Shown: positions 9,510 through 20,592, counted from the stretch's first letter. The stretch is DNA of 64,000 bases from Rhizophagus clarus (GCA_015698045.1 BLAL01000011.1:188501-252500); one strand, 5' to 3'. Notes: generated from the letters alone by a model not told the origin. Made by a program: numbers and translations.

Positions 9510-10923
9510 TTATAACTTGATAAAATAATAATTGTCTATTTTAATCTTTTTTTGATTTATGCTTCTTTTCTCTCCTTTTTTTTTTGATTTTTTTTTAGTT
9601 TTTTTTCTCTTTCTTTTATTAGAATTTGCCCTATTTTCTTCTTCGTAATCATTTTCAGTATCACTATGATTACCATTATCATCTTCTTGACCAGTATCAT
9701 AATCATATACTGGGATATTATTAGTCGGCCTATTAAATTTTTTAAGAGCTTCTTGATTTAAACACCAATTTGGCGCACCCACGGGTAGCTCATCAGTGGT
9801 CGTTTTAAAATTTTCAGCTTTTTTAGTTTTTACAATTTGTGGTTTTTTTCTTAATATCTTGACTGCTGGATCGATCTGTTTGTATAGCAAACGGCAAAGC
9901 TTAAACAATTGAATTTTATATTTGTAATAATTGATTCGTAAGGAATTAGTAAAAAACAATAAAAAATTTATCACTTCGATTTTATGGATTGAAAAGATTT
10001 GTATAATGTTTATTGAATTTATTCATTTAATTAAAACAATAGCTTATCAATAACACAGGTCGAAAGGATTAAATAAGTAAATCTAATAAATAAAAAAATC
10101 ATAAATACATATTGCAGAAGAACGCCACCATCTTCCATAAATATGAATTGATGATGATTTTTCTTTAGCAGCAGATTCTTTGGTAATTACATCATCATCA
10201 TCATCTTCTTCAGTATCCGTCTTTTCCCATTCTTCAGAATGATAACCCGAGTCTTTTAGTATTTTTACTAAGTCTTCTTCAGGATATTGTCTGATATATT
10301 TGTTATTACTTCGTATTAAATAATCTGTTGCTTTTGTTCTTCTTCTTTTTTTCTAATTATGTAATTGTAAATATAGCATAGTTAGTTGAATTTCTATTTT
10401 ATGTTAATAAAATATTTATTACATCTTGCATCCTAGTATTCTTCTTGGTTCTTCTCTTATTCTGTTTTGCTTTTTCCTCCCCTTGCAATCTTATATTGTG
10501 CACACGATGGCGTGAGCGCTAACGTCCATGTAGCATTCTTAGTAGGTCACTGTTTGAAACAGTGTATCTTTTATTCATCAGCTTATAGAGTGGTGGCAAT
10601 AGTGTCGTAATTATGTTCTCTTTTTGTTCTGCCCATGTACGTTCATTATTTATTTTATAAACATCTTTTAACTCTGAGTCCACCCAGATGAACACTTCTT
10701 TCTGTATATATAAATATAAATAAAAGGTAGAAATAACAAATGATAAAATAATACTTACTTTGATTTCTTTATATGAACTTTTATTATAAATAGAGGAGGT
10801 TGGGTGCGAAGAGGAGGATGAAGATGAGGACGAAGGGGATGACTCCTGATCACTATCCATCTTTTGGTGCAAAGAGGAGGATGAAGATGAGGACGAAGAG
10901 GATGACTTCTGATCATTATCCAT
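9510..10923 (-). pseudogene. Ser-rich/acidic/Lys-rich lineage-specific protein, broken by TAG
   Basis: On the minus strand, exon 1 (10923-10759, 55 codons) starts MDNDQK and contains two tandem copies of an M-D-x-D-Q-x plus poly-Ser unit. The intron 10702-10758 leads to exon 2 (10701-10423): KEVFIWVDSELKDVYKINNE and so on to HGR, then TAG at 10521-10519, then RSRHRVHNIRLQGEEKAKQ in the same frame. The intron 10353-10422 leads to exon 3 (10352-10083): TKATDYLIRSNNKYIRQYPE, an acidic DDDDD stretch and IYGRWWRSSA. A last exon probably lies within 9910-9510 (DPAVKILRKKPQIVK, then LPVGAPNWCLNQEALKKF, then a KRKRKKTKKKSKKKG tail that looks like a nuclear signal); its splice junction is unclear. The TAG is probably an old TGG. 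Function is unknown; it is divergently placed to the transposase. Confidence 0.5.
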
Positions 10924-11041
10924 CTTTTGAATAAAAGTTGAAATCTATCTTCAAAAATACTTGGGGATAGAAGGTATTTATAATAAATCTCTGTTCGCAT
11001 GTCACGTAAAATTTTGTTTTGCAATTCTTGCTCACATGCAA

Positions 11042-11193
11042 GATCGCATCATATTCGCGTTTGTCTTGTTTACGTGCACCTTTCAGATTGCATCATATTC
11101 ATGTTTGTCTTGTTCACATGCACCTTTCAGATCACATCATATTCGCGTTTGTCTTGTTCACATGCACCTTTCAGATCGCATCATATTCACGTC
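11042..11193. repeat. 44-bp tandem repeat, ~3.5 copies
   Basis: Units start at 11042, 11086, 11130 and 11174, each GATCGCATCATATTC... with a few substitutions. They lie between the divergent Ser/Lys-rich gene and the transposase gene, so they may be part of a shared promoter or binding array. Because 44 is not a multiple of three, the ORFs across the array in several frames are artefacts. Confidence 0.85.
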
Positions 11194-11393
11194 TTTTACC
11201 TAATAACTTTATTCACGTCTTTTACCTAATAACTTTCTAAAATATATAGTTAATAACTTCTTTAATAAAATAACTTCTTTAATAAAATACAGTTAATAAC
11301 TTTTTATTAATAATTTTCTTTAATAAAATACAGTTAATAACTTTCTTTAATAAAATACAGTTAATAACTTTCTTTAATAAAATACAGTACTAG
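11194..11393. repeat. 27-bp tandem repeats, two related kinds
   Basis: TTCACGTCTTTTACCTAATA occurs twice at a 27-base period (about 11188-11236). It is followed by about five degenerate units of TAATAACTTTCTTTAATAAA plus ATACAGT, also with a 27-base period. The array stops 27 bases before the transposase ATG. Confidence 0.75.
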
Positions 11394-11419
11394 ATATTAA
11401 ACATATTAGTAATAGTAAA

Positions 11420-14400
11420 ATGAATAATAATACAAAATCTAAAATCAAGACCTCTGTGGCTGACTTAATAAAGCCCAAAAAAAAGCAGTATTCTGAAACC
11501 TCTGAAACCTTTGTAGCTGACTTGATAAATTCCAAAAAAAAAGAAACCTCCAAAACTTCTGTAAATGATCTAGTAAAGTCCCAAAAAAAACATTTGTATA
11601 CTTCTAAAGCTTCTGTAACATCCGTGACTAACCTAATAAAACCCCAAAAAAGGTATTTTTATTCGTGTGATTGTATTTGTTGTGAAGGTGTAGAAGTTGA
11701 TTCTCGCACTCAGGAAAAACATTTAAATGATGAAAATTTGTGGAAATCGGATGCTGCAAGAAAAAATCAGGAAAATATCATTATGGCAAGAAAACAAAAA
11801 AAATTCTCTATTATTCATAATGAAAATCCCACAGAGGTAAACTCAAACATACCAAAAAAACGAAAAAGAGATAACTATCGTACATCAAGTCCAAATCCTG
11901 ATTTTTTTCAATCAAATAATAAAAATCCTGAACCAAATAATAATAATAATAATAATGAAAATATACATACATTGTTTTCATCAAACTTTCGTATTCCAGC
12001 TCTTATGCTTGATAATGGAAATGATAATATAGATCAGGATTATATTTTTTAAGAAGTAGATGAGGATGATGATAATAGTATAGATCAGGAAAAAGAAAAT
12101 GAAGAAGATGATGATAATATAGAACAGGAAGAAGAGGAGGAGGAGAAGGATGATATAAGAAATTTTTTTGCATACCCCAAAATTGATGATGATGATAATG
12201 ACGAAGAATTCGTTATGGAAAATTTAAATGACTCTATTGAGACCAAAATTATTCTATGGGCATTTAAATTTCAACAAAGATTTAGACTTCCTGATATAGC
12301 ACTTGAAGCATTAATAAAATTCTTGAATATTGTACTTACTCGTTTAAACAAATTGCAATTCAAAAATTTTCCTAAATCTTTATATATGGCAAAAAAAATG
12401 TTAAGTATCTTTCAGCCGAAAATAAAGTTAGCCGTATGTAATAATTGCCATAAATTGCATAATGTTAAAAATATTGCTGAATATAAGGAGGAAGGAAAAG
12501 CTACCATAATGAATTGCTTAAATGAAGAATTCCCATTTAATCCAGTACCCAGTCGCCGAAACAAATGCAACAACCCATTTTCTGTCTTTAAAAAAAGAAA
12601 AGGTGAATCAATTGCTGTATCTCGTATGTTATATCCAAAATCAAGCATTCTTCAGCAATTGAGTATGCTATACCAAAGATCTGGGTTTGAAAATATGCTG
12701 AAATTATCAGGGGTTCGAAGAGAAGGAGTTAATCTTTACTCAGATATTTATGATGGTAAAGTATGGAAAACCTTTCCATTTGATGGTAGTACCTTTTTTA
12801 CATCAGAAACTGCCACAACCCATCTAGGTCTTCTCTTTAATCTTGATTGGTTCCAACCTTTCACCTATACTCAACACAGCACTGGTGCTATTTATGCATC
12901 AGTCTGTAACCTTCCGAGATCTGAAAGAAATAAACCCGAAAATACTATATATTTGGGTTTTTTATCAGGGCCAAAAGAGGTGGGACTAGAACATATAAAT
13001 CATTATTTAGCCCCTATTGTAGATGAACTTTCAGATCTCTGAAAGGGTTGGAGGGTTCCAAAAACCTATCAGTGCCCTGATGGTTTAAACATTAAAGTTG
13101 CATTAATTGTTGGATCATCAGACATACCAGCCACCTGAAAGCTGTTTGGACATGGATCTGCAGTAATGAAATGCCATAGGTGTGAGAAACGTAGTATTTA
13201 CAGTGAAGAGTATAAGAAAACTCATTATGGAGGAGATCATACCTATGAGATAAGTACAGCAGAATCACATAGAAAACATGCACATGAATGGTTGCAATGC
13301 AATTCAAAGAGTTCTAGAGAAGACTACTTCAAAGAACATGGTGTACGCTGGTCTGAATTGCTTCGTCTTCTATATATGGATCCCGTACGTTTTGCTGCAG
13401 TAGATCCAATGCATTGCCTCTTCCTTGGTGTAGCAAAATGGATATTTAAATCTATTTTTGTGAACCAGAAAAAATTAAGCATGAAACAACTTCGGGTAGC
13501 ATAAAGTAGAATGGATTATGTTGAATTACCTTCTGATATTGGTCGCATTTCTCCAAAAATTGCAATTGGAAGTGAAGGTTTTTCCAATTTAACTGCTGAT
13601 CAATGAAAGACGTTCATTATGATCTATTCAACAAATATTCTATGGGATATGCTGGATAATAATGATAGAAAGATTTTAGGTCATTTTGTTCAGGTTTGTA
13701 ATCTTTTGGTAACGAGAATTATTACTGAAGATGATTTGAAAGAAGCACAAGAAAGATTAAAAGACATGGCTCACCTCATAGAAAATACATATGGGCCAGA
13801 ATTTATAACAAGTAACATACATCTTTCGCTTCATATTGCTGATTGCTATCGTGATTATGGACCTATATATAGTTTTTAGCTTTTTCCATTTGAGAGACTT
13901 AACGGATATATAGGTAATGTACTTAATTGTTTTTGTGTCTTCAAGTCCTTTTTTTTTTAAAAAAAAGAAAAAAACTTCCATTATCAATAGGATCATATCC
14001 CAACAGTAACCGACAAATAGAGCCCGAATTAATGAAAATTGTCCTTAAAAATACCTTGGTTGATTATTATTTAACGCGTGAATGGTCATCCGGTCTTTTA
14101 GGTGAATCTCTTTGCTTTTTTGTACCAAAAAAAGATGTAGGTAGTTTGGCGGTTACAACAGAAAGAGAAGAGTTGAACCATTTCTTATCCATGAGATATA
14201 ACACGTCTACTCTTTCCAAAATTTATGGTACCGAAGCAATACCAGGACAATTCCTTAAACCATCATATTTAAGGGTTGTTATACCTTTGGAATTGCGAGA
14301 GTTTCTGTGTGAATGGTATCAAATATTATACGAAAAAGAAAAGGATGAGATATTAGGATTCATGGATCTACAGTACAAATCAATCAATATGCAAGATTAC

Positions 14401-14813
14401 AAATTGGCGCCAAAATTTTTAGATCCATGATTTTGGCTCGTCATGAAAAAAATTCGACCATTCTTGCAAAATGGAAAGCATTTAATGATGAATCAACTGA
14501 CATATATCCAGGAGAGGTTCAATATTACTTTGAACATACGCTTAAATTACTCGAAGGGCCAAAAACTCATCTTCTGGCATATGTCAAGTGGTATAAAAAC
14601 GCACCTTCCTCTGACATTCGGTTTAAGCATAGATTCATGGAGCCAGAAATATCAAACACGGAGCTATGGAAAGCTGAACACTGCGAGAAAGGTTGTGATT
14701 CACTAATAGCGGTCCATAGAATATTATGTCGCGCTACAAAATTCAAACACGTAAATGTAGGAAAAGGAAAATATTTGTCAATAATACCTTTGAATAGAAA
14801 ATTTAATGTATAG
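11420..14813 (+). pseudogene. Tnp2-like (CACTA/Plavaka) transposase, inactivated
   Basis: The frame starting at ATG 11420 runs to 13912 without any frameshift and is interrupted only by single stops: TAA 12050, TGA 13040, TGA 13136, TAA 13502, TGA 13604 and TAG 13877. An intron (about 13913-13989) joins FERLNGYIG to SYPNSNRQIEPE. A frameshift near 14420 leads to MILARHEKNSTILAKWKAF and a stop at 14811-14813. The N-terminus has four repeats of SVADLIKPKKK type, a CDCICCEG cluster, a KKRKR nuclear signal and an acidic stretch. The core contains DGSTFFTSETATTHLGLLFN, CHRCEKR, VDPMHCLFLGVAKWIFKS (a Tnp2 hallmark) and HLSLHIADCYRDYGP (the DUF4218-like region). The stops at SDL*KGW, DQ*KTF and YSF*LFPFER stand where conserved tryptophans are expected. 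The enzyme would have excised and inserted the surrounding element. Confidence 0.8.
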
Positions 14814-14930
14814 TATGTTATACTAACATACTGTTTTCTAAGTTCCATGAAATTCTATGATGTAATATTTAATGATCTACAATATACAAATATCATATCA
14901 CAATTTAATAATTATGGATCCACAATATAC

Positions 14931-15153
14931 TTGAGCGAATGAGTTAAACTCGGGTTGAACTCAAGTTCAACTCGAGTTCAAAGCGAACAATTTAAATTCA
15001 AAATAAAATATCCAAGATTAACAAAAAAGTCGGTAATATTATAATAAAATCGTTAGTGAATTTTATGTAGTCATCTTTAATTAGGTATAAAAATTCTGAT
15101 AAATTTAATAAAATCAATGATTTTGTAATAATTTTATCAACTCAAGTTGAGTA
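14931..15153 (-). repeat. Inner inverted repeat, right arm (~223 bp)
   Basis: Reverse complement of 7596-7818 with scattered substitutions. It starts 117 bases after the transposase stop, so these arms may be the ends of a separate or ancestral element nested within the longer one. Confidence 0.75.
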
Positions 15154-15566
15154 CAAATTCATCACGAGTTTAAACATGAGTTAAAGAAACATGATTTTTT
15201 GCATTACATGACACTAATCACACTATGCATGGAGTACAATCAACAATACAGTTGATCCTACCCTACATATATATTTCAATTATTGAAAAATTATACAAAT
15301 ATAATCATGGGGAGTACAAATTAAACAGTGAAGAAATATGTTTTATTATAAGATAGTAGTGAAATAATAAGATCATTACATCATTTTTTTCTGATAAAGA
15401 ACATAAAAATTTAATTAATAACACAAACCGTCTAAAATAAATTATTGATACAGTATAAAAACTTTTATTCCACTTGAATACTTATAAAACGGTAATGAAC
15501 TAACGATCTACAAGTTGATGTTGGAATCGTTATCTAAAAAAAGGAAAAAAAAAGTATTTTCCAGTG
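15154..15566. other. Non-coding AT-rich stretch
   Basis: I see no gene or clear repeat here beyond weak inverted similarity to 8030-8060 (ATTGTATTGTTGATC-type sequence). Confidence 0.3.
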
Positions 15567-15976
15567 TTAGTGAAAAGCATTACCCATTTTCTGGAACCGT
15601 TTACTTAAATAGAATGGGGATACAACACAAAAAGCTAATGCAAGATTGATAACCATTGGATGTACAAGACCGCTAAACAAAAATGTAATCATGGCCGAGC
15701 GTAAACCCAAGGAATACTTGCCATTATCATCTACTTCACACTCAGGTACTTCTTCACGCTCAAGTTCAATGCGCGCTTTATAGCGCGCTTGTCGATTTGC
15801 ATTTATGGCGTTTATGCATTTAGCAAATTTTTTCGCCCCTCGCACATATTTTTTGTATCGACTTTCAAAACTTCTTTTTCCTATCTTGTGACTGATGACC
15901 CATACTGAGCAAAAAATAGAAGGAACGCAAAAGTTAGATGGTAGACCAATTAGTTTGTATATAATGTCAACTTTAC
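15567..15976 (-). CDS. Small putative membrane protein, last exon
   Basis: A splice acceptor (CTTTCTAATAG, ending at 15977) opens a frame VDIIYKLIGLPSNFCVPS with a hydrophobic stretch. A basic region (RSFESRYKKYVRGAKKFAKC) and an acidic one (ELEREEVPECEVDD) follow, then a longer hydrophobic stretch (ITFLFSGLVHPMVINLALAF) and a stop at 15567-15569. The first possible ATG-type start inside is at 15845 (GTG in fact), so upstream exons are probably needed; I could not place them. Two membrane spans are likely. It lies between the inner repeat and the right end of the transposon, in opposite orientation to the transposase. The family is not recognised. Confidence 0.35.
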
Positions 15977-16454
15977 CTATTAGAAAGGAAAAAGATTTTT
16001 GAGAAAATGTGTGAAATCAATAAAACGTGAAAATGAAAATTGGCGTTATGTCACAAAATTTTTATCAGTGCTAATTTTAGAAACATATGATGAATAGATT
16101 AATTGGGAAAATTGTGGTTAATATTCATTTTTAATGAGGTCCTACACGTATGGGCGGGTTTGTATGATTTGTCCGGCAATACTTACAAAAAAAAAGAAAG
16201 TAAATTCCAGTTCAAAATCGAAAAGAAAATAAAAAAAAAATAATTTCAGCTTAAACCAGAAAAGGAATAAAAAAACTGGGTTAAAACTGAAAAAGAATTT
16301 TTTTTTATGATAGACAATCGATAAAAAAATTTTATAATGATTGGATCCGATCAATCCAATCAAGTTGAGACGGTGAAGAAAGGAAGACATAAAAGGAAAA
16401 AAAAATGAAACGTAAGCAAACGTTCGTTAATTAAGAAAAAATTAAAAGATTCGT
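15977..16454. other. Non-coding stretch with A-rich tracts
   Basis: Purine-rich tracts such as AAAACTGGGTTAAAACTGAA occur between 16200 and 16310. The minus-strand frame across them encodes only Phe/Leu-rich low-complexity sequence, which I do not accept as a gene. Confidence 0.3.
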
Positions 16455-16655
16455 ACAAATATCGGTGCCTGATATATATAATAATTTTTGAATTTTCGTA
16501 CAAATATTGGGCGCCCGATATAACATATCGGGACTAAATTTTAGGCACATTTTTAAGATGTGACAAATCGGGTATCCGATATGTAAAAAAGCCTGATATA
16601 TACCTGATTAATCACTGATATGTAGGTACCCAATATGTACCTGATAGCATCGATT
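16455..16655. repeat. Right subterminal repeats
   Basis: Degenerate ATATCGGGT/ACCCGATAT and CCTGATATATA units in both orientations mirror the cluster at 6040-6410 but are more diverged. Confidence 0.65.
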
Positions 16656-16665
16656 TTGACCAGTG
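16633..16665 (-). repeat. Right terminal inverted repeat
   Basis: The 33 bases are the exact reverse complement of 6020-6052. Confidence 0.85.
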
Positions 16666-19427
16666 CCAGTAAAACTTGAGATTGTTCTTTGATACAAATA
16701 TGCGGAGAATTTCATGAAGGTCTTGGTCATTACGGGAGGAGTATTTCCGCTATCATTTAACATACTGTCTGATGCAATACATGTATGGAATTTTTTAAGT
16801 CGCGTGTTCGATATTCACTGTCCACTCATTCGTTTTAGGCTAACAATGACACTCTGTAATGCAATGAAAGGGTTAGCTCTATTCTACAGAAGTTTTCAAC
16901 TCCCATTATTTTATGCGTACCTTGTACAAACTTGTTGAACAGTTCCTGAAGCAAGACAAGTTAGTCAAGTAATTCCTGTTCACGGCTCGAAGTGCACAGT
17001 CGACATGGGCGGTTCGACTAACATGAATATATCTCTTAGGTGGTTTTTCAGCCCAATAGTTACCTATATCTCTTGTCGCAAGTAGTTCAGGCTGGTTTTT
17101 AGTGAGAGATTGCCTAAGGGTTCATCATGATCGTGCTTGAACTTGTCTGTGTTTACACCAGCAATGTCATTCTGTTTTTCGCCTTCATAACCTCCTTGAG
17201 TCAAAAACAAGATTATTGTTATCTATGCGGACAGGAAAAGCGTTCAAGAGATGTTTCCTTTGACGAGGCAGATTAAAGTGATAGATATCTGATATAGCCA
17301 GTTTTATACTATTTTTTGCGAAATATCATTGGTGCAAATAAGCGTATCAGGTATGCTGGTAATAAAAAAATGTGATTAGCCAGCCACGTTGATGTAACCG
17401 CAAAGATTATATTGATGATTATAATTTATCCAAAATACAGTACAGTACATGAAGTTTTGCTAATAGGATGACAAAAAAAGAAAATAAAATAAAATAAAAA
17501 ATTAAATATTTATTTTTAGAAAGTTGAAAACTGGAATTATTAAAGCAAGTTTTAAAAATAATACAGTTTAAAATAATAATAGTCGTAACACATAATTAAA
17601 GTTATGCTAAAAAAATGTAAAAACCTTTGAAAAGTATCATAATTTAATTTAATGCTCATCGATCTAATTGGAGTACCACAGTTATACCATCCAGCATCTT
17701 TTTAAAGTTGTACCATTTACATATAAACGACAGACAGAGACAAATTCTAGTTCAACCGTAAGTCTGTATGCTATAGTTGTTAAATAAAATCATCGAAATT
17801 TGCTATGTATACTTACAGTTAATGTTTTACCTTGAGCTATGTGCCTATGTGAACAATTATGAAAACGATAATAATGAAACAAGTAAGAGTAGAATGCAAA
17901 AAATTATTATTGACAATAAAAAAATAACTATATTTTTAAAAGTACTGTTTTTTAGTAAAAGTAAGAAAAGAATCTTTAAGGATATATTCGTTTATCTTGC
18001 AAACCTATCTTTGATTTTTGTTCACTCTGTAGCAGTTTTTCGGTTTAAAATTGTGTTCTGAGGACTCCTTCGTATAAGTCTGATTTGCTGATAACTGTAC
18101 AATTTTTATATTCATTCAAAGAGCAATGTATGACAGCATGTCCGAAAATTTCTAGTGCATTTCATTTTCAAAGCATATGCTTTTTAAGAAATCAGGGAAT
18201 AGATTATCCCTGGTTAAATAACTAGTTGTCGTCCAACTAAACTAGACCATGCCCATTGCAGAAGCATCCCAAATAGGAATTCCGATTTGGGGTGAACTGA
18301 ATGTTAGTATATACACCACTTTAACGCGCTTTGGTCATGTTAGCTCAAAAGAATTAGTCGAATTAGATGAAATAATCACAAATGAATTATTTCTAGACTC
18401 TTTTGCCATGATTGCAATGTTCCATAGCAAATAATAGTTGAGATCTGTCCAAAAATCCCAAAACCTGAAATCTCATCCCAAGTCCCGAGAATAATCACGA
18501 AATGACATAATTCTTGAATCCTATAATCCTGACAAAATCAATATCTCGAAACAAATAAAAAGATTCTTACACTTCACAATACCGAAATACAAAATATCAA
18601 ATTCCATAATGCTGAAAAGATTATTGAATGTGAGTGAAAACAAATAATGACAATTTTAATGATCATGCAAAGTGCAATCTGTTCAGTGATGATTTGTCTC
18701 CACAGATTGACAATTTTTTCTTTTAACTAATAAAATCTTTGTGTCATTTTCAGATTTTTCATTTTGGTATTTTGTCTTTTGGGCTTATGAAGCATCAGGA
18801 TTATAAATTTCGGTGTTGTGAACACTTTCAGAATTATAGAATTCGAGATTATGTTCTTTTGGGATTGTTAATGTACTATCATGTAGACGAGAGTACATAT
18901 AGAATAGCAGAGCATTAAATAATTTAGACCTTTAATAATCTTTTGCAAGTCATGGTTGATTACTAAAAGATAAATATTATTAAGCTAAGTTCTGATTTTA
19001 GTTTATCAAAACTTTTTTGTTTCTAAGTTACATATCATTGTATAGCTCTGTATATAAGAGGATTATTGTAAATTTGACCAAAATTAATATATATTTACCA
19101 GAATTAAGAAGGGTCTCTATAAATATTTTTTTTATAACTTTTCTGTTATTCTAGAAATTCACAATTTTAATAATATAGAATTGTGAATTCCATATCTGAA
19201 TAAATACTATACGTATCGTACATTATAATGACTAGTATTATAGCAAATATTATTAATTTATTATAATATTTAATGTAACTCTTATTCAAATTAAATTAAA
19301 ACAAATTTTTTACAATGATTATTAATGTAATTAAGAAAAATAAATAAGTTATTAAGATCAAACAACTTATCAATTCTAAATCATAAAAAACAACACATTA
19401 TTAGTAAAATTGACGAAATAATATTGA
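16666..19427. other. Intergenic region without recognisable genes
   Basis: Open frames at 16714-16938, 17777-18061 and 18249-18434 show no recognisable domain and no splice context, so I do not call them. From 18430 to 18850 the sequence is rich in degenerate AATCCCGAAA-type motifs in both orientations. A hairpin with arms AAATTCACAATT / AATTGTGAATTC lies at about 19155-19190. Confidence 0.4.
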
Positions 19428-20592
19428 TTATATCAACAAGTTAGCAATATACAACATATTTACCGAACAACATCCAGTTTCGCAACAATAAGTACCCTAA
19501 GTACATTAAAATATATTAATAATATTGATTATTTATTTATTAAACATATAATAATATCATGTCACATCACCTTGTCGCAGTAACCACCTTGGCTGTCATT
19601 ACAACAAACAGCATCCTGATGTACGAAAAAAAAAAATTAGTAAAATTGTTATGTTAAAATATGGGATAATAAAAAAAAAAAATGAAACATTAATTACTTG
19701 AGGTATACATCCATCATCACAACAAACAGGAGTATCCTAGATATAAATACAATATATCAAATGACATTTGCAGTCAACATAATATAATTTGATAAGTCTA
19801 TAACATGTCATAATTACCCCATCACAATAATCCCCTTGGTTATCACAACAGGTTGCATCCTAAATGTACAAAATAATGTTACTAAATTTGATAACATTAA
19901 TAATATTATAATATAAAATGTATTACATTAGGTATACATCCAGTCCCACAGCAAATAGGAGCATCCTAAATAATAATAAGGTTTAGTTAAATAATATGGA
20001 ATTTATTAAGAAGTTATATTATAGTTACCTTATCGCAATAACCATTACCATCACTACAACAGGTTGCTCCCTAAATGTACAAAAGAAAAAAATGTAAATA
20101 AATTTGATATCGTTAATAATAACAAAAATAAGAATGAAATAATATATTACTTGAGGCATACACCCAGATCCACAACAAATAGGATCATCCTAAATATAAT
20201 ATATATTAATTAATAATACGTCATTAAATCGTATTAATAAGTTAGCAATATCTTATCATAGTCACCCCATCACAATAATGACCATCACTACAACAGTTAG
20301 CTCCCTAAATATACAAAAAAAATGGTAAAATTGATGATTCACAAATAAATAAATTAAGCATATTACCTTAGGGCAAATCTAAATATGCAAAAAAAGAAAT
20401 ACATTGTTAGTAATGCACATTATGACGACAGATTGGAAAAATTAAGTCTATTACGTTAATAAGTGGAGATATATTATGATCTAACTTTGCCGCCGTTGCT
20501 GCCTTTGATACCAGTGAATTTCCTTGTCTCGGTTTCGTAGCATCACAAGAAACTAGAAGGATAAGAAAAATTAACAGAAATACGAATTTCAT
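19428..20592 (-). CDS. Secreted Cys-rich protein with one module per microexon, ten exons
   Basis: Exons on the minus strand are 20592-20455, 20378-20367, 20304-20266, 20189-20151, 20070-20029, 19965-19927, 19859-19818, 19736-19698, 19615-19571 and 19496-19428. All introns are GT-AG, 62-82 bases and phase 0; the sum is 167 residues. Exon 1 encodes a signal peptide (MKFVFLLIFLILLVSC) and a linker. Exon 2 encodes only ICPK. Exons 3-9 alternate two module types: GANCCSDGHYCDG-like (x-x-C-C-...-Y-C-D-G/K) and DDPICCGSGCMPQ-like (D-x-P-I/V-C-C-x-x-G-C-I/M-P). The last exon has GTYCCETGCCS and a short tail. Each A+B pair gives six cysteines in a granulin- or knottin-like order, probably disulfide-bonded outside the cell. 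A role at the cell surface or as an effector or antimicrobial is inference. Precursor cleavage at KPR is possible. Confidence 0.85.

Larger units (their letters stand above)
6020..16665. mobile_element. 10.6-kb CACTA/Plavaka-like DNA transposon
   Basis: The boundaries are set by a 33-base terminal inverted repeat beginning CACTGGTCAAAATCGATGCT. It reads inward from 6020 on the plus strand and from 16665 on the minus strand, identical over all 33 bases. Both ends continue into clusters of short palindromic repeats built on TATCGGGTACC, as subterminal repeats do in CACTA elements. Inside lies a Tnp2-like transposase gene (11420-14813), which fits the CACT... termini. The flanks (GAT on the left, CCA on the right) do not form a 3-bp target duplication, so one boundary may have been rearranged or the insertion may be old. 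Cargo genes are a SANT-like gene, a Ser/Lys-rich gene and a small membrane ORF. The transposase is dead, so the copy is non-autonomous now. Confidence 0.75.

Noticed and set aside
10961-11240. Three overlapping plus-strand ORFs of 73-80 codons with repeated Cys/His-rich peptides
   Set aside because: They arise from the 44-base tandem array, which is open in several frames. The repeat period is not a multiple of three and no start context or splice signal supports them.
8562-13606. Reassignment of TGA to tryptophan, suggested by several TGA codons at expected Trp positions
   Set aside because: TAG and TAA also interrupt the same genes, and the intact giant genes use TGG for Trp and end at TGA. 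Mutation is the simpler explanation.
16142-16390. Minus-strand 82-codon Phe-rich ORF
   Set aside because: It is a translation of A-rich low-complexity DNA and has no domain.
16714-18434. Three ORFs of 61-94 codons
   Set aside because: They have no recognisable motif, no neighbouring exons and the length expected by chance in AT-rich DNA.
18430-18860. Possible transposon with inverted ends built on AATCCCGAAA-type motifs
   Set aside because: The similarity between the sides is weak and scattered, with no clear ends or target duplication.
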